The position numbers and the translations under genes are program-made. Positions 36,332-43,875 of a stretch of DNA of 64,000 nucleotides are shown here, piece by piece. How positions within the stretch are numbered: the first letter of the stretch is position 1; each line of letters begins with the position of its first letter. This DNA comes from CAWDYA01 sp963806495 (GTDB lineage Bacteria; Acidobacteriota; Polarisedimenticolia; JACPZX01; DASXTC01), in contig CAWDYA010000006.1 of NCBI GenBank assembly GCA_963806495.1, positions 248,001 through 312,000 of the forward strand. The letters run 5' to 3'. The notes below the pieces were generated by a model. It was not told the DNA's origin, did not search any database, and saw nothing but the letters and a program-made list of their open reading frames with translations.

Positions 36332-36790
36332 TCAGTGGACGACCGGGTCCTCGTCGTCCTCGTCGCCGCCGGCGCCATCGCGCGCCTCGGGCGGGACCTG
36401 CGACGCATGGTGGAGGATCATCCGCCAGCCGCCCGAGGTTCTGACGAACAGGTTGGTCGCCCGCGCCAGGGTGATCGCCTCGTCCGGCCCCGAGGTGATC
36501 GACTCCAGACAGCAGACCCATGCCATCTCGCCTTCCATGCGCACGCGCACCTCGGACGGCTCGATCACCAGCCGGTCGCTGTGGCTGAAGATGATGTGCC
36601 AGGACTGGCGCACCGCTTCCCATCCCTCGATCACCTCCCACCCGGGATGGATGCACCGGACGTTCTCGTCGTGCGACCAGATCTCCGTGAGCGCTTCGAT
36701 GTCGAGATCGGTGACCGACCGGTAGAATCTCTCGTTTGCCAGGCGTATGGCCGCCAGCTCTTCCTCGGTGGCGCTCTTCGACGCGGTCAT
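36332..36790 (-). CDS. SnoaL/NTF2-like protein
   Basis: 152 residues, cone-shaped NTF2 fold. The sequence follows the usual plan: helix 1 AIRLANERFYRSVTDLDIEAL, then WSHDENVRCIHPGWEVIEGW, and strands VRVRMEGEMAWVCCLESI and GGWRMILHHASQVP. Related ketosteroid-isomerase-like proteins are often of unknown function; the WSHDENVRCIHPG part is common in the SnoaL-like group. It ends in an acidic tail. Start ATG 36790 overlaps the aldo/keto reductase stop. Confidence 0.75.
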   Translation of the reverse strand: MTASKSATEEELAAIRLANERFYRSVTDLDIEALTEIWSHDENVRCIHPGWEVIEGWEAVRQSWHIIFSHSDRLVIEPSEVRVRMEGEMAWVCCLESITSGPDEAITLARATNLFVRTSGGWRMILHHASQVPPEARDGAGGDEDDEDPVVH

Positions 36791-37770
36791 GCGGACCAGT
36801 CCTTGAACCACGAGGCGCGCTTTCCCACCGGGGCGGTCAGCGCCGCCAGACGACTCATGTCCTGCTCGCCCAGCGGCTTGAACTCCCGCGCGATGCGCGC
36901 GTTCTCCTCGAGCTGCGCCACGCTGTCGACGCCCACGATGGCGGTGGCGACGGGCAGCGTGAGGGTGTAGGAAAGGGCCTGCTGCATCGTGGCCAGCCCC
37001 TTGCCCGAATCGTCGTACGCCGTGAAGATCCGCCCGCGCGCCGGCACCTTCATGCCGATGATCCCGAGCTTCTTCTCCACGGCCAGCGGCAGGAGCTTCT
37101 CCCCGAACGGCTTGTGATGTCGATCGGCCGCGTTGAGCGCCATGAGGATGCAGTCGAAGTCGAACCGGGACAACCCGTCGATCAGGAGATCCGGGTCGAA
37201 GTGGCCCGTGATCCCCAGGAAACGCACCATCTTCTCGTCGCGCGCCTTCGTCAGCGCATGGATGGCGCCGTCGGCAGCGAAGATTCGATCGAGGTCGTCG
37301 CGGCCGTTGATGTTGTGGAGCTGCCACAGATCGAGGTGATCGGTGCGGAGCCGGCGCAGCGAGTCGTCGAGCAGGCGCAGGGAGCCGTCACGCGTCCTGT
37401 CGTGGGTCTTGCTGGCGAGGAAGATCCCCTTGCGCCGATCTCCCATCGCCTCGCCGTAGTAGTCCTGGCTCGGACCGTACCGCGCCGCGGTGTCGAAGTA
37501 GTTGATGCCGAGGTCCAGCGCCCTGTTGATGATCGCCGACGTCGTGTCGGGGCCGCCCGAATCCCTCTCCAGCCTCCCCTGCCCGCCGAGCCCGAGGATC
37601 GACACCGTGACACCGGTGCGCCCGAGCGCGCGGGCCGGCAGGGCGCCCGCGCGCGGAGTATCGACCGCCGCCCCGGTGATCCCCGCGGCGATGGCGGTCG
37701 ACAGGGCGCCGGCGGCCGTGGTCTTGAGCATCTCGCGTCTTGTCAGCTTGATCTTCTCTGCGTCATCCAT
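36787..37770 (-). CDS. Tat-exported aldo/keto reductase
   Basis: 327 residues. The N-terminus has a twin-arginine signal (LTRREMLKTTAAGALSTAIAAG), so it is probably exported folded. The AKR barrel shows the Asp and Tyr of NYFDTAARYGPSQ, the Lys of FLASKTHD and the His of LWQLHNING, the standard catalytic set. An exported NADPH-dependent AKR is odd; some bacterial Tat-exported AKRs exist, and the cofactor would need to be loaded before export. It is followed directly by the SnoaL-like gene. The physiological substrate is unknown. Confidence 0.8.
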   Translation of the reverse strand: MDDAEKIKLTRREMLKTTAAGALSTAIAAGITGAAVDTPRAGALPARALGRTGVTVSILGLGGQGRLERDSGGPDTTSAIINRALDLGINYFDTAARYGPSQDYYGEAMGDRRKGIFLASKTHDRTRDGSLRLLDDSLRRLRTDHLDLWQLHNINGRDDLDRIFAADGAIHALTKARDEKMVRFLGITGHFDPDLLIDGLSRFDFDCILMALNAADRHHKPFGEKLLPLAVEKKLGIIGMKVPARGRIFTAYDDSGKGLATMQQALSYTLTLPVATAIVGVDSVAQLEENARIAREFKPLGEQDMSRLAALTAPVGKRASWFKDWSA

Positions 37771-37825
37771 GCTCGCCCCTCTCGCGTGTCTTTCCGCGCA
37801 TTCTACACCGTGCGGTGCGGAGGCG

Positions 37826-38407
37826 TCACCCCGCGGTCTTCGGCGGCGGCGCGGGCTGCGCGTCCGGCACCCGGTTCTCCACGGGAGGGATGGTGCGCAG
37901 ATAGTCGTAGATGGCGCCGAGGTCCTCGTCGGTCATGTGGCTGTACGAGGGCCACGGCATCGGCGGCATGATGGGACGCGACTCGCCCCAGTGCTTTCCC
38001 GTCCGCAGCGCCTTGACGAAGATCTCCTTCGTCCAGATCCCGATCCCGCTGCTCTCGCTCGGCGTGAGGTTCGGGGCGTAGCTGATCCCCCACGGGCCCG
38101 CGAAGGCGGTGTTGGACCCGGCGCCCACCCAGAGCCAGGGGCCTTCGGGCAGCACGGGCGGCGAGGGCATCGCGATCTGCTGCGGGTGCCCCGAGAGCAT
38201 CCGGTTCATGTCGGGCATCGGCCCCTGCGGCCCCATCACCCACGGGGTGTGACAGTCGTTGCACGCCAGGATGGTCACCAGGTACTTGCCGCGCTCCACG
38301 CTGCTCCCGGCGGTCGCTGCCGGCGTGGTGGTGGAGACCGAGGCCGCGCAGGCGGAGGCAAGCAGGACCGCCACGCCCGACAGGGCGAGACTTCCTTTCT
38401 TCGACAT
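37826..38407 (-). CDS. Mono-heme cytochrome c lipoprotein
   Basis: 193 residues. A lipoprotein-like signal (VAVLLASACAAS, lipobox-like LASAC) leads to a class I cytochrome c domain with a single CNDCH heme motif and a Met-rich region (SRPIMPPMPWPSYSHMTDED) holding the likely axial Met. The C-terminus is Pro-rich. Its plan (GKYLVTILACNDCHTP, then YAPNLTPSESSGIGIW) is the widespread DHHW-like cytochrome c of dehydrogenases, probably a periplasmic electron carrier. It lies 35 bases upstream of the thioesterase stop. Confidence 0.8.
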   Translation of the reverse strand: MSKKGSLALSGVAVLLASACAASVSTTTPAATAGSSVERGKYLVTILACNDCHTPWVMGPQGPMPDMNRMLSGHPQQIAMPSPPVLPEGPWLWVGAGSNTAFAGPWGISYAPNLTPSESSGIGIWTKEIFVKALRTGKHWGESRPIMPPMPWPSYSHMTDEDLGAIYDYLRTIPPVENRVPDAQPAPPPKTAG

Positions 38408-38442
38408 GGGACGATTCTCCTGAGATGAGGATGGTTCCTGGG

Positions 38443-38916
38443 TCAGGTTCCGGGGATGAGAGTGTCGGGAATCCGGATCGCGATGACCTGACCGCGGGCG
38501 CAGACTTCGCCCTTCGAGGTGACGGTGGCGGCGATCACGACCTTGCGGCCCTTGACCTCCTCCACCCTGGCGCGGCAGACCAGATCCTCGTCGATCGGAG
38601 TGGGCTTGAGATACTCGACGTGCAGCGTGCCGGTCAGAAAACGCAGCGGCGGCTCGGTGTCCATGCTCCGTCCCTCGGCGCGGTAGGCGGCTGCGGCCGC
38701 GGTGCCGGTGCCGTGGCAGTCGATCACGGAGGCGATCAACCCACCATAGACATAACCCGGGATCGCCGTGTGCCGGGGTGACGGGCGGAACACGCACACC
38801 GCCTCGTCGCCGTCCCAGAAGCTGCGGAGGTGCAGGCCCGCCTCGTTGAGGCGGCCGCACCCGTAGCAGTGGGCGAGATTCTCGGGATAGTAGTCCTGGA
38901 AGGCCCTGGGCGTCAT
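38443..38916 (-). CDS. PaaI-type hotdog thioesterase
   Basis: 157 residues. PaaI-like hotdog fold: AHCYGCGRLNEAGLHLRSF at the start, then YVYGGLIASVIDCHGTGTAA with the catalytic-type Asp/Gly helix, and TLHVEYLKPTPIDEDLVCRA strand. The thioester substrate is unknown. The Cys-x-x-Cys (CYGC) at the start is typical of this subgroup. ATG 38916 overlaps the upstream lipoprotein stop by four bases (ATGA), suggesting coupling. Confidence 0.8.
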   Translation of the reverse strand: MTPRAFQDYYPENLAHCYGCGRLNEAGLHLRSFWDGDEAVCVFRPSPRHTAIPGYVYGGLIASVIDCHGTGTAAAAAYRAEGRSMDTEPPLRFLTGTLHVEYLKPTPIDEDLVCRARVEEVKGRKVVIAATVTSKGEVCARGQVIAIRIPDTLIPGT

Positions 38917-39422
38917 TCGCGCTCGATCGTCTTGACCAGTTCGCCGTTCTCGTAGATCTCGTTCTTTTCCTTGTGACCGTCCTCGAGCCAGAACTGCCAG
39001 GTGCCGAACGGCTTCCCGTTCACGTAGGGCTTCTGGGACTTGATCTGCCCGCTTTCGTACCACTCCTTGTGCACGCCCCTCGGGGTACCGTTGTCATACT
39101 CTTCGTGCAGCTTCTGCTGGCCGCTCTCGTACCACTCATCCACGGATCCCTCGCGCACTCCCTGGTTCCAGTGCGCCTCCAGGCTCTTCTGGCCGTTCTC
39201 GTACCACTCGGTCCAGTCGCCGTTCGGCTTGCCCGCGACCATGCTCGCCTTCACCTTCGGGGTCCCGTTCGCGAAGGTCGACGTTACCTCGCCGGTGTAG
39301 GGCTGGCCGGAGCCGGTGACGTACACGCCATCGCGTTCGGTGAGATCGGAGAGGGCGGGCACACCGGAACCGCATGCGACGATCATCATGAGCAGGAGCG
39401 TACCAGTCAGAGCCTTTGCCAT
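38913..39422 (-). CDS. Lipoprotein with MORN_2/YwqK-like repeats
   Basis: 169 residues. The signal MAKALTGTLLLMMIVACGSG ends in a lipobox with Cys17. Beyond it, about five repeats of the type G-x-W-x-E-W-Y-E-N-G-Q-K-x-x (for example DWTEWYENGQKSLEAHW, DEWYESGQQKLHEEY, KEWYESGQIKSQKPY) match the YwqK/MORN_2 family. Such proteins are often labelled antitoxins by association, but lipidation and repeats here suggest a surface or periplasmic role. ATG 39422 is the conserved start, with an upstream ATG 39452 unlikely. Confidence 0.75.
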   Translation of the reverse strand: MAKALTGTLLLMMIVACGSGVPALSDLTERDGVYVTGSGQPYTGEVTSTFANGTPKVKASMVAGKPNGDWTEWYENGQKSLEAHWNQGVREGSVDEWYESGQQKLHEEYDNGTPRGVHKEWYESGQIKSQKPYVNGKPFGTWQFWLEDGHKEKNEIYENGELVKTIERE

Positions 39423-39461
39423 GTATCGTCCCTCCGTGGGATGGAGTAGCATTGGTCTATT

Positions 39462-39824
39462 CTACCGCGACTCGCGTGCGCGCGGGGACGTCATGTGCCG
39501 CCCCCTCGGGGCCCACCGGTACCGCTCCAGCGCGATCCGGCCCGAGGCAAGAAAGCGGACCCCCTCCTTCTCGAGCAGGAGACGCTGGATGGTATCGTAC
39601 CCCGGCTCGGCGCGGGGGCTGATCCGGCCCTGTGCGTTGATGACGCGGTGCCACGGGACGCCGTCTCCCGCCGGCAGCGCGAACAGGGCGTAGCCGATCT
39701 GCCGGGCGTGGCCGGGCATCCCGGCCAGGGCGGCCACCTGTCCGTAGGTGGCGACCCTTCCGCGCGGGATCCGCCTCACGACGGCGTAGATGCGCTGCCA
39801 GGTCGTGCGGGCCGCGGGGCTCAT
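39462..39824 (-). CDS. Alkyltransferase-like (ATL, MGMT-fold) protein
   Basis: 120 residues, the C-terminal DNA-binding half of an O6-alkylguanine transferase. The motif reads PWHRVINAQG, where Trp replaces the PCHR catalytic cysteine, so it cannot transfer alkyl groups and is an ATL protein that flags O6-alkylguanine for nucleotide-excision repair. Other landmarks are RIPRGRVATYGQVAALAG and GHARQIGYAL. It ends with an Arg-rich tail. The next gene on the same strand (a PEBP-like protein) is upstream with a gap of four bases between them. Confidence 0.85.
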   Translation of the reverse strand: MSPAARTTWQRIYAVVRRIPRGRVATYGQVAALAGMPGHARQIGYALFALPAGDGVPWHRVINAQGRISPRAEPGYDTIQRLLLEKEGVRFLASGRIALERYRWAPRGRHMTSPRARESR

Positions 39825-39828
39825 CGCG

Positions 39829-40407
39829 TCATTTCTGCTTTCTGTAGGTGCCCACCAGATCCGCCTGCGCGAGGACGTGGCCCTTCATCGCCTCCTCCAG
39901 CTTCGCCTTCGTGGGATGGTCCAGATCGGGCAGCACGGTGTCGAGGGCGTACAGCTTGTGGAAGTAGCGGTGCCTGCCGATCGGCGGGCACGGGCCGCCG
40001 TAGCCGGTCCGGTTCCAGTCGTTGAGGCCCTCCCGGGTCCCTTCCGGGAGATCGGCCGCCGTCGCTCCAGCGGGCAGCCCTTCCGAGGCCGGTGGGATGT
40101 CGTAGAGCACCCAGTGCACCCAGGTCCTGCGCGGCGCCGCCGGATCCGGCGCGTCCGGGTCGTCCATGATGAGCGCGAGGCTTCGCGCCGCTTTCGGCAC
40201 GCCCGACCAGGACAGCCCGGGCGCCACATCCTCGCCCTCGCAGGTATGCCTCCGCGGGATCTCCCCCTTGTCGTCGAACGCCGGCGAGCTGATCGTCATC
40301 ATCATGTTCACCTCCCGGGCCGGCTCGCCGCCGGTGTCCGCCGCGCATCCCGCGGCGGGCGCGAGGACGGCGGACGCCAGCCAGCCAATGATCAGGTATC
40401 TTCGCAT
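39829..40407 (-). CDS. YbhB/YbcL-type PEBP-like lipoprotein
   Basis: 192 residues. Signal-bearing N-terminus (MRRYLIIGWLASAVLAPAAG then Cys) indicates an exported lipoprotein. The PEBP domain has RRHTCEGEDVAPGLSWSGVP, LALIMDDPDAPDPAAPRR and WVHWVLYDIPPASEGLP with the anion-binding His and GYGGPCPPIGRHRYFHKLYAL near the end, the usual YbhB motif. Ligand unknown. Upstream in-frame ATGs exist at 40419 and 40431; the start shown places the signal properly. It lies 38 bases downstream of the GFA gene. Confidence 0.85.
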   Translation of the reverse strand: MRRYLIIGWLASAVLAPAAGCAADTGGEPAREVNMMMTISSPAFDDKGEIPRRHTCEGEDVAPGLSWSGVPKAARSLALIMDDPDAPDPAAPRRTWVHWVLYDIPPASEGLPAGATAADLPEGTREGLNDWNRTGYGGPCPPIGRHRYFHKLYALDTVLPDLDHPTKAKLEEAMKGHVLAQADLVGTYRKQK

Positions 40408-40445
40408 CGAGGGGATCATACCTCCGTCCATCGGCGTCGTTCAGG

Positions 40446-40844
40446 TCACACGTCCCTGTCGGTCCGGTGCCGAGGGAGTCCGTCGTCCATCCGGATCCAG
40501 GCGAGCATCCGGTCCGCCCAGACGTGGTCCTCGGGGACGAACGTATCCGCGGCATCGAGACTGCCCACCGTCACATCGGTCACTTCGGGCGTATCGGCAT
40601 TGTTGTACGTGAGCTGCGTGCCACACGAGGCGCAGAAGGACCGCTCCACGCCAGGCCGCGTCGCGCACCGGGCCGGCCGGCCCGCCGTGAACCGGAACCC
40701 GGCCGAGGGGTACTCGGCCCAGGTGAGAAAGGCTGCTCCACTGGTGCGCCGGCAGTGGAGGCAGTGGCAATGGGTCACGCGCCGGGGCCGGCCCTCCGCC
40801 TCGTACCGGATCGCTCGACAGAAACAACCGCCCTCGTATCTCAT
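40446..40844 (-). CDS. GFA-family (glutathione-dependent formaldehyde-activating-like) protein
   Basis: 132 residues. Zinc-binding cysteines are visible in GGCFCRAIRY, CHCLHCRRTSG and SFCASCGTQL, the metal-ligand pattern of the GFA/CENP-V fold. No more specific function can be assigned because GFA homologues act on varied substrates. It lies between the PEBP-like and DUF4177 genes, all on the minus strand with short gaps. Confidence 0.85.
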   Translation of the reverse strand: MRYEGGCFCRAIRYEAEGRPRRVTHCHCLHCRRTSGAAFLTWAEYPSAGFRFTAGRPARCATRPGVERSFCASCGTQLTYNNADTPEVTDVTVGSLDAADTFVPEDHVWADRMLAWIRMDDGLPRHRTDRDV

Positions 40845-40871
40845 GACGCCTCCCCTTGCTCGACAGGAGGG

Positions 40872-41069
40872 TTAGAGCTCGCGTTCAAGGATGATTTCAA
40901 AGTACTTCGCCATCCCGTATCCGCCGACGCCGGGAGCGAAGACCTGCACGAGCCGCCACCCCTCCCGGGCGTGCTCCGCGATGACCTTCCGGTACTCCTT
41001 TTTCGCCTGTCTGCGTACGCCGAGGAACCCCTCCCCCAGCCGAACGAACTTGTACTCGTACCGTCTCAT
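40872..41069 (-). CDS. DUF4177 protein
   Basis: 65 residues. Short basic protein with the DUF4177 pattern: MRRYEYKFVRL, a helix (QAKKEYRKVIAEHAREGWRLVQVF), and a second strand (KYFEIILEREL). Its function is unknown. It begins at ATG 41069, almost on top of the start of the broken VOC gene on the other strand. Length is typical. Confidence 0.75.
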   Translation of the reverse strand: MRRYEYKFVRLGEGFLGVRRQAKKEYRKVIAEHAREGWRLVQVFAPGVGGYGMAKYFEIILEREL

Positions 41070-41404
41070 GCCGCAGCCTCCTGCATCGAGGATACACCCG
41101 GCGCGCCCCCCACGCCGACGCGATCCGCGAGTTCTATTCGGGGGTCGTGGGCTGGACGCCGTCTCCGGTGGACATGGGTGGCGACGCGGTCGCCGGCATC
41201 TGCCCCGCCCGGGGCACAAACGCCGCGCTTCCCGCCCGGTGGCGGATCTATCTGGTGGTGAGCCGCCTCGACGACAGCATGGCGAAGTGCGTCGGGCTCG
41301 GGGGACGGGTGCTGGTCGCGCCCAAGAGCATGGGCCCGCACGCACGGGTCGGGGTGATCCAGGACCCGGCGGGGACCGTCGCCGCGCTGTTCGAGCCGGC
41401 CTGA
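41068..41404 (+). pseudogene. Remnant of a VOC-family (glyoxalase-like) protein
   Basis: The C-terminal part is clear: GTNAALPARWRIYLVVSRLDD, then KCVGLGGRVLVAPKSMGPHA and VIQDPAGTVAALFEPA, the usual end of a VOC domain. The N-terminal half is damaged. ATG 41068 would give MPQPPASRIHPARP; a one-base change in the C6 run at 41106-41111 would join it to HADAIREFYSGVVGWTPSPV. The segment between VDMGG and DAVAGICPARG seems to lack about ten residues that relatives have. A GTG at 41147 would give a truncated domain only. So it is probably non-functional, unless the assembly is wrong here. Confidence 0.65.
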
Positions 41405-41428
41405 TCGGTCCTTTACGGCGGGACCGCC

Positions 41429-42169
41429 TCAGGCGGTCAGGACGATCGGGTCGCCGTCTGTGATGACGATGGTGTGCTCGTAGTGCGCGGCGGCCGAGCC
41501 GTCCGCGGTGCTGATGGTCCAGCCGTCCTTGTTCTCGCGCACCGAGCCCGTGCCGATCGCCATGATCGGCTCCACCGCGATCACCAGCCCTTTCGTCAGG
41601 GGCCGCGCCGCGCGCGGGTCGTCGTAGTTGGGCACGCGGGGAGCCTCGTGAATCGTGCGACCGATCCCGTGCCCCGTCAGGTCGCGGACGATCCGGAACC
41701 CGTCCTCGGCGGCCTCCCGCTCCACCGCGCGGCCGATGTCGTTGACACGACGGCCGGTGCGCGCCTGGGACAGGGCCGCCGTGAAGGCCCTCTCCACGCA
41801 CGTGATGAGGCGGCGGTGCTCCTCCCTGATCCGGCCGATCCCGACCGTGACAGCGGCGTCCGCCATCAGACCGTCCTTCTCGACCGTGACGTCCAGCTTG
41901 AGGAGATCCCCTTCCTCCAGGACCCTGCCCGATGGGATGCCATGCACGATCTCGTCGTTCACGCTGATGCACACCTCTGCAGGGAAGTCGTACACCAGCA
42001 TCGGCGCCGAGCGCGCCCCGTTGCGGCGGATCACCCGCGCGCCGACCTCGTTGACCTCCGCGGTGGTCGCGCCCGCACGCGCGTGCGCGCGCATGGCGTC
42101 GATCGTCTCCCGCACGATCCGGCCGCTCTCGCGCAGCCGCTTCAGCTCCAGGGCATTCTTGATCGACAT
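41429..42169 (-). CDS. map: Methionine aminopeptidase, type I
   Basis: 246 residues, standard. Metal ligands can be matched to KLDVTVEKDGLMADAAVT (two Asp), LTGHGIGRTIHEAP (His), VIAVEPIMAIG (Glu) and AAHYEHTIVIT (Glu). It removes initiator methionine. ATG 42169 has a weak GAGCGG leader. It stands alone between the broken VOC gene and a WD40-like lipoprotein gene; in many bacteria map is with secY, so this copy may be an additional one. Confidence 0.94.
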   Translation of the reverse strand: MSIKNALELKRLRESGRIVRETIDAMRAHARAGATTAEVNEVGARVIRRNGARSAPMLVYDFPAEVCISVNDEIVHGIPSGRVLEEGDLLKLDVTVEKDGLMADAAVTVGIGRIREEHRRLITCVERAFTAALSQARTGRRVNDIGRAVEREAAEDGFRIVRDLTGHGIGRTIHEAPRVPNYDDPRAARPLTKGLVIAVEPIMAIGTGSVRENKDGWTISTADGSAAAHYEHTIVITDGDPIVLTA

Positions 42170-42189
42170 GGTCCGCTCCTCGGGCGCCG

Positions 42190-42768
42190 TCAGCGCGTCA
42201 GCCGGCGCGCGCCGGTGCCATCGGCATCGATGAGCCAGGCTTCGGAGGCCGGCCATCGTCCTCTGATGAACGCGATCGTCTTTCCGTCCGGCGACCAGCG
42301 TCCGGCGAATCCGTCCTCCGCCAGGAGTCTCTCGTCCCCGCCGTCCGGTGCCGCTGTGTAGAGAGCGTGCTCCCGCGTGTAGAGCAGCCGGTCGCCCGCG
42401 GGCGACCAGTCGGGGAACACGCCGAGGGCCACGGCCCGTCGCTGCGTTCCGTCCGGATGAATCGTCTCGACATGGTCGACCTTGTCCATGGTCGAGAAGA
42501 AGGTAATCCATTCGCCATCCGGAGACCACCGGGGGTTGTGCTCCTCCCCCTCCGATCTGCCGATCCTCATGGCGCCCGAGCCGTCCTCCTCCCTCACGTA
42601 GAGCTGCGCCCGGCCGTCCCTGTCGGAGACGAAGGCGATCTGCTTTCCGTCGGGCGACCAGGAGGCCTCCTGATGGAACACTGGCGCCGTCTCAGGCGCA
42701 TCCGCCCGCTGGCCGCAGGCGGCGCGGCGCACAGCACGACGAGAAGCATCGCGATTCGTCTCACTCAT
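42190..42768 (-). CDS. TolB/WD40-like (PD40) propeller protein, N-terminus possibly frameshifted
   Basis: About 192 residues with three or four PD40/TolB repeats, each with W-S-P-D/A-G: SWSPDGKQIAFVSDRDG, RWSPDGEWITFFSTMDK, FPDWSPAGDRLLYTREH, RWSPDGKTIAFIRG. The N-terminus in this frame is Arg-rich and odd (SRRAVRRAACGQR). In the next frame the same bases read AMLLVVLCAAPPA, a lipoprotein-like signal. Deleting one T of GATTC at 42753-42757 would put MSETIAMLLVVLCAA in frame from ATG 42768, and a second indel near 42720-42735 would rejoin CGQRADAPE. So it was probably a lipoprotein with two frameshifts. Confidence 0.65.
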   Translation of the reverse strand: MSETNRDASRRAVRRAACGQRADAPETAPVFHQEASWSPDGKQIAFVSDRDGRAQLYVREEDGSGAMRIGRSEGEEHNPRWSPDGEWITFFSTMDKVDHVETIHPDGTQRRAVALGVFPDWSPAGDRLLYTREHALYTAAPDGGDERLLAEDGFAGRWSPDGKTIAFIRGRWPASEAWLIDADGTGARRLTR

Positions 42769-43589
42769 CCCTCCTTTCGCGCGATGGCCAGCTGATGAGC
42801 GCTCGCGCCCAGCAGCGCCGGCTCGCGCTCCAGGAGACGGATGACCCCCATCAGCCGCGCGCGCCGGTCAGGATCGCGCAGCCGTTGCTCGAGATCGCCC
42901 ATGAGCCAGCCCACTCCCTCGACCGCAACGGTCTGCTCGTGACGCAGACCCGAGGCGTCGATCTCCTCTTCGAGCTCCCCCGGAGCGTGAAAGTAGGCCG
43001 TGGTGAAGTAGTCCGGGAGACCGGCCGGGTTCACGTGTCTGCCGTCCCTCAGGTCCCCCGCGACGATCTGCACGAATCCTGGGTCGGCCAGAAGATCGCG
43101 CAGCAGGCCGTCGAGCGCCGACGCATAGCGGGAGATCGTCGCCACGACCGCGACGCCGCCCGGACGGAGCACCCGCCGGGCCTCCCGCAGCGCATCGAGA
43201 CGTTCCGCCCGTCGCACGAGATGATACAGAGGTCCGAGCAGCAGCACCGCATCGGCGCTCTCGTCTCCCGCCCCGAGCCGCCGTGCGTCGCCGATCTCCG
43301 CCCCGACGATCGGGTGGTCCGGCTGCGCGGCCGACGCCCGTCGCGCCTGCTCCACGTGCAGCGGGACAGGATCGATCAGATGGACGCGGTATCCGAGCGT
43401 CGCGAGCCAGCAGGCATGCGCGCCGGGGCCTCCGCCCACGTCGAGCAGATCGGCCGGCGGGGCGGGAAGCGCCCATCTCAGGATCTCGCGTGTCCGATCC
43501 CGTTCCAGAAGCCCCGCTCCGGACGCCAGACGGCTCTCCTCCGTGCCGGCTTCGTAATACTCGTGCATCGGGTCGTGTCTCGGGCTCAT
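42765..43589 (-). CDS. Class I SAM-dependent methyltransferase
   Basis: 274 residues. Motif I DLLDVGGGPGAHACWLATLG, acid in VHLIDPVPLHVEQARRA, and motif ESADAVLLLGPLYHLVRRAERL leading to RVLRPGGVAVVATISRYA. The middle is typical of a small-molecule methyltransferase with a helical cap. ATG 43589 overlaps the stop of the damaged SnoaL-like gene. Substrate unknown. Confidence 0.82.
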   Translation of the reverse strand: MSPRHDPMHEYYEAGTEESRLASGAGLLERDRTREILRWALPAPPADLLDVGGGPGAHACWLATLGYRVHLIDPVPLHVEQARRASAAQPDHPIVGAEIGDARRLGAGDESADAVLLLGPLYHLVRRAERLDALREARRVLRPGGVAVVATISRYASALDGLLRDLLADPGFVQIVAGDLRDGRHVNPAGLPDYFTTAYFHAPGELEEEIDASGLRHEQTVAVEGVGWLMGDLEQRLRDPDRRARLMGVIRLLEREPALLGASAHQLAIARKEG

Positions 43590-43875
43590 GGCGCCTCGCC
43601 CTCTCCGCGAGCCGGCAGCAACCCGAGCTGGGTCAGCACCGCCATGTTGTCCCAGATGATCCGGATCTCCGCAGGTCGGGGGTCGCCTGGCAGTGCCGGA
43701 CGAGGTCGCGGGACATGGTCTGCGCGAGCAGATCCGGATCGTGCGCGTTCATCGCCTCGACGTTGAGGCGCACCAGCGCCTTGTTCCGCTCGGCGCCGGA
43801 GGGCACCGACAGCGAGCATGAGACCGTTGCCGCCACGAGCAGCAGCACCGAACGGAATCCCGCCCGGGATGTCAT
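43586..43875 (-). pseudogene. Internally deleted SnoaL-like (ester-cyclase family) gene
   Basis: ATG 43875 begins MTSRAGFRSVLLLVAATVSC, a lipoprotein-like signal, then the start of a SnoaL/ester-cyclase domain (NKALVRLNVEAMNAHDPDLL and TMSRDLVRHCQATPDL). At about 43668-43676 the frame changes and the following frame reads AEIRIIWDNMAVLTQLGLLP, the family's C-terminal strand. The middle of the domain, perhaps 40-60 residues, is absent. So this is a deletion with a frameshift and the protein cannot fold normally. The stop overlaps the methyltransferase start and the start overlaps the AlkA-type stop, which are signs of an intact former operon. Confidence 0.65.

Noticed and set aside
38913..39422. 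Antitoxin of a toxin-antitoxin pair
   Set aside because: The YwqK-type label is only by family name; the protein is a lipoprotein and no toxin gene is adjacent.
43586..43875. Programmed frameshifting in the SnoaL-like gene
   Set aside because: A whole domain segment is missing, not only a frame change, so recoding would not restore a normal protein.
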